From NCBI GenBank assembly GCA_021780395.1, contig JAJXYU010000311.1, forward strand, positions 1-8,130: 8,130 nt of DNA, read 5' to 3'. Source of the DNA: Pseudomonadota bacterium. GTDB taxonomy: Bacteria; Pseudomonadota; Gammaproteobacteria; Steroidobacterales; Steroidobacteraceae. The notes under the pieces were generated by a model. The model saw nothing but the letters and a program-made list of their open reading frames with translations, was not told the origin of the DNA and searched no databases. This document shows, piece by piece, positions 1 to 5,562 of this stretch; position 1 is the stretch's first letter; the number at the start of each line of letters is the position of its first letter. Position numbers and translations under genes: made by a program.

Positions 1-749
1 GCCGGCGCGATCGCCGCGGGCGCGGCGGCCGGTGCGCGCGAGGTCGTGTCGGTGAGCTGATCGAGGCGTGCGAGGAAGCGCTGCGCTGCCGGCGGCGCCG
101 CCGGCGCATTCGCGGAGAACAGGTCCGACGCGGTCACGCCCGACCGACCGTAGAAGCGCGCATTCGCATCGTTGTCGATCTTGATCACGCTGCCGTCGAG
201 CGCGATGCCGGCGAACAGCCCGCGGGTGCGTGCGTAGCTGTAGATCTCCGCGCCGAGATTGATGTCGGTCGCGGCCGAGCCCTGTCGCCCGACCGGCCCC
301 GTCGCGATCGAGGCGTCCGCACCGAGCGTGAGCTTGCCACCGGTGATCCCTTCGATGCCTTCGCGCGTGGTGAAGACCAGCACGATGTCCGAGTTCTGCG
401 CGCCGATCTGCAGCCCCCAGCTGCCGCCGGTCAGGCTGATGAACGAGGGGTTGCTCCACGGCGCCGCGAGCGTCTTGCGCACCACGAGCACGCCGCGGCC
501 GTGGCGACCGCCGAAGATGAACGCGACCTTGGTCACGTCGGGGATCACCGCGATGCCGTAGGCGCGCGCGAGCAGGTAGTCCGGGATCCGCTGGTCGGGC
601 ATCCCCTGCACCTGTTCGAGCACCTGGGTCGCGAGCAGCAGCCGTCCTTCGTCCCCGGCGTCCGCGCGTGCGGTGCCGATCGCGGCGAGCGAGGTGATGC
701 AGGCGATCGCGAATGCGGCGACCCGGACGAGCGTCGTTCTGAACTTCAT
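1..749 (-). CDS. SYLF-domain (YSC84-like) exported protein, 3' end cut off
   Basis: The reading frame starts at an ATG (749-747) and stays open to base 1, giving 249 codons without a stop, so the C-terminus lies outside the window. The ATG has a good ribosome site (AAGGAGT, 5 bases away). Residues 1-29 form a signal peptide: basic MKFR, a hydrophobic core, then a likely cut after TARA, so the protein is exported. The body matches the SYLF/YSC84 family: a helical region (residues 37-65, VLEQVQGMPDQRIPDYLLAR), AYGIAVIPDVTKVAFIFGG, a Gly-rich strand region GRGVLVVR, a SLTGGSWGLQIGAQ segment, LVFTTREGIEGITGGK, and GLFAGIALDGSVI near residue 195. In eukaryotes SYLF domains bind phosphoinositides. 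The role of bacterial periplasmic members is not well established, so only lipid or envelope association is suggested. The visible C-terminal part is Ala/Pro-rich (APAAPPAAQ, then APAAAPAAIAP) and probably unstructured. The family call is confident; the function is open. Confidence 0.88.
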   Translation of the reverse strand, partial: MKFRTTLVRVAAFAIACITSLAAIGTARADAGDEGRLLLATQVLEQVQGMPDQRIPDYLLARAYGIAVIPDVTKVAFIFGGRHGRGVLVVRKTLAAPWSNPSFISLTGGSWGLQIGAQNSDIVLVFTTREGIEGITGGKLTLGADASIATGPVGRQGSAATDINLGAEIYSYARTRGLFAGIALDGSVIKIDNDANARFYGRSGVTASDLFSANAPAAPPAAQRFLARLDQLTDTTSRAPAAAPAAIAP

Positions 750-753
750 TGAG

Positions 754-760
754 ACTCCTT
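754..760 (-). promoter_or_regulatory. Shine-Dalgarno site of the SYLF gene
   Basis: Read on the minus strand this is AAGGAGT, ending 4 to 5 bases before the ATG at 749-747. It is the strongest ribosome site in the left half of the window and fixes that start, which also begins a clean signal peptide. Confidence 0.8.
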
Positions 761-823
761 CGGGGAAATCGGACACGTCATCCCTCACCGACTGCGGACC
801 GCGGTCGGGTTCCCGAGTTCCGC

Positions 824-832
824 AGCATACCA
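824..832 (-). promoter_or_regulatory. Extended -10 promoter element of the SYLF gene
   Basis: The minus strand reads TGGTATGCT: a TATGCT -10 hexamer preceded by the TGn of an extended -10 element. No good -35 is visible 16-18 bases upstream, which fits an extended -10 promoter. The transcript would start near base 817 and have a leader of about 68 bases carrying the AAGGAGT site. The surrounding string GGTATGCTGCG (821-831) recurs exactly upstream of the TlpA-like gene. Nothing else is seen in this 156-base divergent gap apart from the promoter and ribosome sites listed here. Confidence 0.5.
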
Positions 833-867
833 AGTCTTAACGTCCGCGCGTGCGCCCGCCGACCGGG

Positions 868-873
868 TACACT
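868..873 (+). promoter_or_regulatory. Possible -10 element for the phosphodiesterase gene
   Basis: TACACT, in the context GGGTACACTGG, is the best -10-like hexamer in front of the phosphodiesterase gene (4 of 6 matches to TATAAT). It would start a transcript near 880 with a leader of about 26 bases. No convincing -35 sits at the right distance. It lies back to back with the SYLF promoter, about 40 bases away, so one regulator could affect both. Tentative. Confidence 0.3.
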
Positions 874-905
874 GGCGCCGAGGTTTCATCGGACGGGATC
901 GAGGA

Positions 906-1853
906 ATGAACGACGTGATCGTGATCGCGCACCGCGGAGCGAGCGGCGAGCGCCCGGAACATACGCTCGAATCGTATCGGCTCGCGATCGAGCAGGGGGC
1001 CGACTACATCGAACCGGATCTCGTGATGACCCGCGACGGTGTGCTGGTCGCGCGGCATGAGAACGAGATCGGCGGCACGACCGATGTCGCCGAGCACCGA
1101 CGCTTCGCGTCGCGCCGCCGCACCCAGGTGATCGACGGCGAGCCGATGACCGGCTGGTTCGTCGAGGACTTCACGCTCGCGGAGCTGAAGACGCTGCGGG
1201 CCCGCGAACGCTTGCCGGCGCTGCGACCCGCGAACACCGCGTTCGACGGGCGGTTCGAGGTCCCGACGTTCGACGAGATCCTGGCGCTCGCGAACGCGGC
1301 GAACCGCACGCGCGACGGCGCGGCGCGGATCGGCGTGTATCCGGAGACGAAGCATCCCGCGCACTTCCGTGCGATCGGCCTGCCGCTCGAGCAGGCGGTG
1401 CTCGACGCGCTCGACCGGCACGGCTACGGCGAGCGCGGGTCGCCGGTGTTCATCCAGTCGTTCGATCCGGCGAACCTGCGGATGCTGCGCGGGATGACCG
1501 CGCTGCCGCTCGTGCAATTGCTCGAGAATTCGCTCGGGGACCTCGACGATGTCGCGCGGCACGCCGATGCGATCGGGATCGAGAAGGCGCTTGCGACGGC
1601 GGAGGGCATCCGCGAGGCGCATCGCCGCGGCCTCGCGGTGCACGTATGGACGTTCCGCGCGGAGAACGAATTCCTGCCCGAGGCCTTGCGCGTCGGCACC
1701 GACCCGGCCGCACACGGCCGCCTGCCGCAGGAGATCGAGGCGTATCTCGACGCCGGGATCGACGGCTTCTTCGTCGATTTCCCGGCGATCGGCGTGCGGG
1801 CGCGCGATGCGGCGCGCCGCGGCGTTCCGGCGCGCGACGACTCGCCCGCCTAG
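906..1853 (+). CDS. Glycerophosphodiester phosphodiesterase (GDPD family)
   Basis: This enzyme hydrolyses glycerophosphodiesters (deacylated phospholipids) to sn-glycerol-3-phosphate and an alcohol. The 315-residue protein has the GDPD TIM-barrel signatures in order. The catalytic His-Arg is H9-R10 in IAHRGASGERPEHT, followed by E18. The metal-binding acidic pair is E36 and D38 in ADYIEPDLVMTRDGVLV, and the second catalytic His is H51 in VARHENE. YPETKHP (E147, K149) and IQSFDP follow, then the C-terminal DGFFVDFPAIG. The block around residues 55-125 (GGTTDV, GWFVEDFTLAELK, PTFDEIL) matches the longer GlpQ-like branch rather than short UgpQ. GlpQ is periplasmic, but this frame has no signal peptide, and extending it upstream adds none, so it is probably cytoplasmic. 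The start is uncertain: GAGGA (901-905) touches the ATG, so GTG at 915 (residue 4), 9 bases from that site, may be used instead. It ends 4 bases from the convergent TlpA-like gene. Confidence 0.92.
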   Translation: MNDVIVIAHRGASGERPEHTLESYRLAIEQGADYIEPDLVMTRDGVLVARHENEIGGTTDVAEHRRFASRRRTQVIDGEPMTGWFVEDFTLAELKTLRARERLPALRPANTAFDGRFEVPTFDEILALANAANRTRDGAARIGVYPETKHPAHFRAIGLPLEQAVLDALDRHGYGERGSPVFIQSFDPANLRMLRGMTALPLVQLLENSLGDLDDVARHADAIGIEKALATAEGIREAHRRGLAVHVWTFRAENEFLPEALRVGTDPAAHGRLPQEIEAYLDAGIDGFFVDFPAIGVRARDAARRGVPARDDSPA

Positions 1854-1857
1854 CGGG
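1845..1857. terminator. Short hairpin at the first convergent junction
   Basis: CCCGC-CTA-GCGGG is a perfect 5-base-pair stem with a 3-base loop. It contains the phosphodiesterase stop codon (TAG, 1851-1853) and abuts the stop of the opposing gene (1860-1858). With only 4 bases between the genes it is the only terminator-like structure available. There is no T-tract on either strand, so an intrinsic terminator is doubtful. Confidence 0.3.
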
Positions 1858-2364
1858 TCACTCGTGCAGCAGACGGCGGATCCACGCCGCGTACGCGCGC
1901 TCGTCGCCCGGCCGGTAGCCGTGATGCACGTAGCGGATCTCGCCGTGGCGGTCGATGATGAACGTGCTCGGCATCGCCTCGACGTGATACGCGGTGCTCA
2001 CGCGCGTATCGGGGTCGAGCAGGATCGTGTAATGCACCGGGCTCCGCGATAGCAGGGCCTTCACCGGCCCCGCCCCGGCATCGACGCTGATCCCGATCAT
2101 CGTGAGTCCCGCGCGCGCGTACTGCCGGTCCAGCCGGTCGAGCGCCGGCATCTCCTCCCGGCAGGGACCGCACCAGGTCGCCCAGAAGTTCACGAGCACC
2201 ACGTGGCCCTTGAACGAGGCGGAGGAGACCGGGTGGCCGGCGAGGCTCTGGAGCGTGAACGCCGGTGCGGGCGTGCCCTCGGTCGCGGGGGCGGCCGAGG
2301 CCACCGTGACGAGACAGGCGGCGAGCGCGAGCGCGCGCCGGAATCGGATCGTGAAGGTCGGCAT
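1858..2364 (-). CDS. TlpA-like exported thiol-disulfide oxidoreductase
   Basis: This is a 168-residue thioredoxin-fold protein. Residues 1-25 form a signal peptide (basic TIRFRR, hydrophobic ALALAACLVTVAS, likely cut near ASAAPA), so it acts outside the cytoplasmic membrane. The mature part begins with the redoxin/TlpA opening PAPAFTLQSLAGHPVS. It then has LVNFWATWCGPCREEMPALDR with active-site Cys65 and Cys68, the strand GLTMIGISVDAG, and the cis-proline loop MPST (P132) followed by FIIDRHGEIRYVHHG. Relatives (TlpA, ResA, CcmG/DsbE) reduce periplasmic disulfides, often for cytochrome c maturation or copper-protein assembly. No partner gene is present to say which. The frame could extend to an ATG at 2439, but the chosen start gives a proper signal peptide and lies 6 bases downstream of a -10 element, so the mRNA is probably leaderless; no Shine-Dalgarno is visible. 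Confidence 0.9.
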   Translation of the reverse strand: MPTFTIRFRRALALAACLVTVASAAPATEGTPAPAFTLQSLAGHPVSSASFKGHVVLVNFWATWCGPCREEMPALDRLDRQYARAGLTMIGISVDAGAGPVKALLSRSPVHYTILLDPDTRVSTAYHVEAMPSTFIIDRHGEIRYVHHGYRPGDERAYAAWIRRLLHE

Positions 2365-2370
2365 CCGCGC

Positions 2371-2376
2371 AGCATA
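2371..2376 (-). promoter_or_regulatory. -10 element of the TlpA-like gene, leaderless arrangement
   Basis: The minus strand reads TATGCT, followed by six bases (GCGCGG) and the ATG. RNA polymerase normally starts 6 to 8 bases after the -10, which puts the first transcribed base on or beside the start codon. The absence of a Shine-Dalgarno site agrees with this. No good -35 hexamer is visible. The 11-base string GGTATGCTGCG is identical to the one in the SYLF promoter. Confidence 0.45.
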
Positions 2377-2456
2377 CCCGACGAGGTCGCGTCGGGTCGG
2401 TTGGTGCATCGCAGCAACCCGCCCGTCTCCGTTCGACAAGACTCCTGCGCGCGATC

Positions 2457-2462
2457 TATGCT
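2457..2462 (+). promoter_or_regulatory. -10 element of the small-gene/ppc operon, near-leaderless
   Basis: TATGCT lies 9 bases before the ATG at 2472, so transcription would begin within about 1-3 bases of the start codon. No Shine-Dalgarno site precedes that ATG. A weak -35 candidate (CGACAA within TTCGACAAG, 2434-2439) sits 17 bases upstream. The rest of the 107-base divergent gap shows nothing else recognisable. Confidence 0.45.
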
Positions 2463-2471
2463 GATCCGACC

Positions 2472-2822
2472 ATGAACATCCAATCCGAGATCGAGTTCTT
2501 CGCCGAATTGGGTCTCGTCGACAAGGCGCGGTTCGTGCTGCGCGTCGCGGTCGAGATCGCGGAGGAAGCGAAGACGGGCGCCGCGGGCAGCGCCGAGGTG
2601 GCGCGCTACAAGTTCGCGAACGAGCTCGGCCAGCGCCTGATGCGCTACGCCTACCAGTTGCTCAGCGAGGATCCGCAGCGTCCGCAGGACGACGTGGTGA
2701 TCCGGATGCTGCTGAGCGCGCGCGCCGACAAGAACGCGGAGCGCATCGTCCACAGTGCCTATCGTCGGGTGTTGAACACGTTCGAGAGCTTCGACACGAC
2801 GGTCCTGCTGAACGCGCCCTGA
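2472..2822 (+). CDS. Unrecognised 116-residue protein coupled to PEP carboxylase
   Basis: I do not recognise this family. The protein is short, charged and predicted by eye to be almost entirely helical, with no signal peptide, membrane segment, Cys or Trp. The first helix is IQSEIEFFAELGLVDKARFV. A second covers residues 25-34 (VAVEIAEEAK), and a third long stretch runs from about 40 to 64 (GSAEVARYKFANELGQRLMR). A polar turn SEDPQRPQDD (66-75) precedes a C-terminal helix with ARADKNAERIVHSAYRRVLN. Codon usage matches the neighbours and the frame is closed by a TGA only 2 bases before the ppc ATG, so it is very likely a real, cotranscribed gene whose translation is coupled to ppc. It has no ribosome site and its ATG lies just after a -10 element, suggesting a leaderless message. 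A role linked to PEP carboxylase is inferred from position alone. Confidence 0.75.
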   Translation: MNIQSEIEFFAELGLVDKARFVLRVAVEIAEEAKTGAAGSAEVARYKFANELGQRLMRYAYQLLSEDPQRPQDDVVIRMLLSARADKNAERIVHSAYRRVLNTFESFDTTVLLNAP

Positions 2823-2824
2823 CG

Positions 2825-5545
2825 ATGCATCGTCTGAGGGTCCAGTTCCCGGTCAAGGACGAAGCCTTGCGCGAGGACGTGCACGTGCTCGGCGTGACGA
2901 TCGGCGAGCTGCTGCGCGAGCAGGGCGGCGACGAACTGTTCGACCGCGTCGAAGGCGACCGGCTCGCGGCGATCCGGATGCGCAACGGCGACGAGGCGGG
3001 TGCCGCCGATCTCGGGCGCCGCGTGCTGACCCGGCCGCCGGATGCGGCGGCCGACCTCACCCGGGCGTTCTCGCTGTGGTTCCAGGCGGTCAATACCGCG
3101 GAGAAGGTGCATCGGGTGCGCCGCCGTCGCGAGTACCTGAGCAATGCCTCCTCGCCACAGCCCGGCGGGATCGCCGACAGCGTCGCGCGGCTGCATGCGG
3201 ACGGGCGGTCGCTCGCGCAGGTCCTCGCGCTGATCGGCACCATGAGCATCGAACCGGTGTTCACCGCTCATCCGAGCGAGTCGACGCGGCGCACGATCCT
3301 GCGCAAGCAGCAGCGCATCGCGCAGTACCTCCTCGACCGGCGCAATCCCGCGACCTACGCCGAGGAGCTCGCGCGGCTCGACGCGCGCGTGCGCATGGAG
3401 CTCACGACGATCTGGCAGACCGAGGAGCATCCGCGCGAGAGTCTCACAGTCGCCGAGGAGCGCGAGCACCTGCTGTTCTACCTGGTCGACATCCTCTACC
3501 GGATCGTGCCGCTGTTCTACGAGGAGATCGCCGACGCGCTCGCGCGCGCGTACGGCGTCCCGGCCGGCTCGATCGACGTGCCGGACGTCCTGCGGTTCGG
3601 CTCCTGGGTCGGCGGCGACATGGACCGCAACCCGGACGTGCACGGCAAGACGATCCGGGAGACGCTGCAACGGCATCGGCGGGTCGCGGTGTCGGCGTAC
3701 TACGAGGAGTGCCGGCGCATCGCCCAGAGCCTGAGCCAGAGCGCGCGCCGGGTCGCGATCAGCGCGGCCTTGCAGGACCGGATCGACGCGTACACGGTGA
3801 TGCTGCCGGCCGCACAGTCCCTCGCGCCCGCGCGGCGCGACCGGATGCCCTACCGGGTGTTCTTCAACCAGGTCGGCGAGCGGCTGAAGGCGACCTACGA
3901 GGCCCGGCCGAACGGCTACCACTCCGCGGACGAACTGTTCGCGGACATCTCGCTCGCGGCCGAGAGCCTCGGACGCCACCGCGGCCGCCACGCCGGGCTC
4001 TTCCTCGTGCAGCGGCTGATCCGGCGGGTGCGCACCTTCGGATTCCACCTCGCCTCGCTCGACGTACTGCAGCACGCGAGCGTGCATGACCGGGTGATCG
4101 CGCAAGGCCTGGCGCGGCCCGACTGGCCGAGCCTGCCGCCGGCCGAGCGGCTCGCGGCGCTGCGCGACCTGATCGCGCGCGATCAAGGGCCGCGCGCGCC
4201 GTTCGATGCGCTCGGGCGGCGCAGCCTCGCGGTGTTCGATGCGATCGCGCGTGCGCGGCATCAGTACGGGGAGCGTGCGATCGGGCACTATCTCGTCACG
4301 GGGGTGCGCGGACCGCAGGACGTGCTCGCGGTGCTGCTGCTCGCCCGCTGGGCCGACATGATCGACGCGCGCACCGGGCAGTGCCCGCTCGACGTCGCGC
4401 CGGCGCTCGAATCGATGGACGCGTTGAACGGGGCCGGCGCGATCCTCACCGCGCTGCACGACGAGCCGGTCTACCAGGCGCACCTCGCCGCGCGCGGCGG
4501 CCGGCAGACCGTGCTGATCGGCTACTCGGACTCGAACCAGCAAGGCGGGATCGTCGCATCGCGCTGGGCGCTGCAGGTCGCGCAGCGCCAGCTGCTCGAG
4601 GCGGCCCGGGCCGCGGGCTGCGTGCTCACGATCTTCCACGGCCGCGGCGGAACCGCGGCGCGCGGCGGCGGGCGCGTCGAACACCTGGTCGAGGCGGCGC
4701 CGCCCGGTGCGGTGCGCGGCGTGCTGCGCTCGACCGAGCAGGGCGAGAGCGTGAACCGCAGCTACGGTCTTCGGCCGGTCGCGATGCGCACGCTCGAGCG
4801 CTCGTTCGCGGCGGTCGCGCTCGCGAGCGCGACCGCCGATGCGCCGAGCGAGGTGCCCGCCGCGTATCGCGCGGCGATGCAGACGCTCGCCGATCGGAGC
4901 CTCGCGCACTACCGGGCGCTGGTGTACGACGACCCGGGATTCTACGAGTACTTCCGCAGCGTGACGCCGCTCGACGTGATCGCGCGCCTGCCGATCGGCG
5001 CGCGCGATGCGAACCGCGGCGAGGCGTCGGCGCTCGGGTCGGTGCGGCCGATTCCCTGGGTGTTCGCGTGGACGCAGAGCCGGCACCTGTTGCCCGGGTG
5101 GTTCGGCGTCGGCAGCGGGCTCGATGCGACGATCGGCACCCACGGCCGCGAGCTGCTGCGCGAGATGCTCGCGCAGTGGCCGTTCTTCTCGCACCTCGTC
5201 GGCGACGTGGAGGCGATGCTCGCACGCACCGACCTCACGATCGCGGCACGCTACGACGCGCTCGCCGGGGATGCGGCCGCGCCGTACGCGGTGCGGATCC
5301 GGGAGGAGTACGAGCGCACGCGGGCGCACGTGCTCGGGTTCCGCGGCTGCGAGTGCCTGCTCGACCGCGATCCGACGCTGCAGCGGGCGATCCAGCTGCG
5401 CAACCCCTACATCGATCCGATGCACCTCGCGCAGATCGATCTGCTCGGGCGCTGGCGTGCGTCGGGACGGCGCGATCCGGTCCTCTTCGCGGCGCTGCGC
5501 GCGACGATCGGCGGGATCGCGCAGGGGATGCAGGCGACCGGCTGA
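2825..5545 (+). CDS. ppc: Phosphoenolpyruvate carboxylase, atypical active-site and regulatory residues
   Basis: PEP carboxylase adds bicarbonate to PEP to make oxaloacetate, refilling the citric-acid cycle. The 906-residue length is normal and the frame is intact. Family landmarks appear in order: N-terminal LREDVHVLGVTIGELLREQGG; the catalytic-His motif FTAHPSES (H149, E. coli His138); GSWVGGDMDRNP (259-270); GYSDSNQQGG (566-575); FHGRGG plus R613 (E. coli His579, Arg581, Arg587); EQGES; IGAR and SVRPIPWVFAWTQ (R727 and R741, E. coli Arg699 and Arg713); LPGWFGVGSGL; LRNPYIDP; and the terminal GMQATG. Odd residues: L415 replaces E. coli Arg396, Q572 replaces Lys546, and R268 replaces the second Gly of GGDRDGNP. 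In the aspartate site R801 replaces Lys773 and A904 replaces Asn881, while R613 and R859 are kept. The family is certain, but normal activity and feedback inhibition are less so. The gene has no Shine-Dalgarno and starts 2 bases after the small upstream gene, suggesting coupled translation. It ends 12 bases from convergent sdaA. Confidence 0.95.
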   Translation: MHRLRVQFPVKDEALREDVHVLGVTIGELLREQGGDELFDRVEGDRLAAIRMRNGDEAGAADLGRRVLTRPPDAAADLTRAFSLWFQAVNTAEKVHRVRRRREYLSNASSPQPGGIADSVARLHADGRSLAQVLALIGTMSIEPVFTAHPSESTRRTILRKQQRIAQYLLDRRNPATYAEELARLDARVRMELTTIWQTEEHPRESLTVAEEREHLLFYLVDILYRIVPLFYEEIADALARAYGVPAGSIDVPDVLRFGSWVGGDMDRNPDVHGKTIRETLQRHRRVAVSAYYEECRRIAQSLSQSARRVAISAALQDRIDAYTVMLPAAQSLAPARRDRMPYRVFFNQVGERLKATYEARPNGYHSADELFADISLAAESLGRHRGRHAGLFLVQRLIRRVRTFGFHLASLDVLQHASVHDRVIAQGLARPDWPSLPPAERLAALRDLIARDQGPRAPFDALGRRSLAVFDAIARARHQYGERAIGHYLVTGVRGPQDVLAVLLLARWADMIDARTGQCPLDVAPALESMDALNGAGAILTALHDEPVYQAHLAARGGRQTVLIGYSDSNQQGGIVASRWALQVAQRQLLEAARAAGCVLTIFHGRGGTAARGGGRVEHLVEAAPPGAVRGVLRSTEQGESVNRSYGLRPVAMRTLERSFAAVALASATADAPSEVPAAYRAAMQTLADRSLAHYRALVYDDPGFYEYFRSVTPLDVIARLPIGARDANRGEASALGSVRPIPWVFAWTQSRHLLPGWFGVGSGLDATIGTHGRELLREMLAQWPFFSHLVGDVEAMLARTDLTIAARYDALAGDAAAPYAVRIREEYERTRAHVLGFRGCECLLDRDPTLQRAIQLRNPYIDPMHLAQIDLLGRWRASGRRDPVLFAALRATIGGIAQGMQATG

Positions 5546-5562
5546 GCGCCGGCGCCGTCAGC
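5541..5562. terminator. Inverted repeat spanning the ppc and sdaA stop codons
   Basis: Outer arms GCTGA/TCAGC (5541-5545 and 5558-5562) enclose the 10-base palindrome GCGCCGGCGC (5546-5555), with two unpaired bases (5556-5557). The ppc stop (5543-5545) lies in the left arm and the sdaA stop (5560-5558) in the right arm, so the same DNA could fold in both transcripts. It has no T-tract, so it may only block 3' exonucleases or pause polymerase. It could be a compact bidirectional terminator. Confidence 0.35.

Noticed and set aside
88..105. Perfect 18-base GC palindrome in the SYLF gene
   Set aside because: It is coding DNA for an Ala/Pro-rich linker (alternating GCG/CCG codons). Such palindromes arise easily from this codon mix, and no function is needed to explain it.
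837..1715. A 292-codon minus-strand frame across the phosphodiesterase gene
   Set aside because: The plus strand carries all GDPD motifs, and the minus product has none and is Arg-rich.
2365..2439. Longer start for the TlpA-like protein at 2439
   Set aside because: The extra 25 residues are polar and would bury the signal peptide, and the region contains the promoter. ATG 2364 gives a standard export signal.
2759..5425. An 888-codon open frame on the minus strand across ppc
   Set aside because: It is antisense to a complete PEP carboxylase. Its translation is Arg/His/Glu/Pro-rich without recognisable domains, typical of the opposite strand of GC-rich genes that have few stop codons.
2825..5545. 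ppc as a decaying pseudogene
   Set aside because: The unusual residues suggested decay, but the frame is complete at normal length, all other motifs are intact, and codon usage is undisturbed. The Asp547-to-Gln change needs at least two base changes, which argues against a single sequencing error there.
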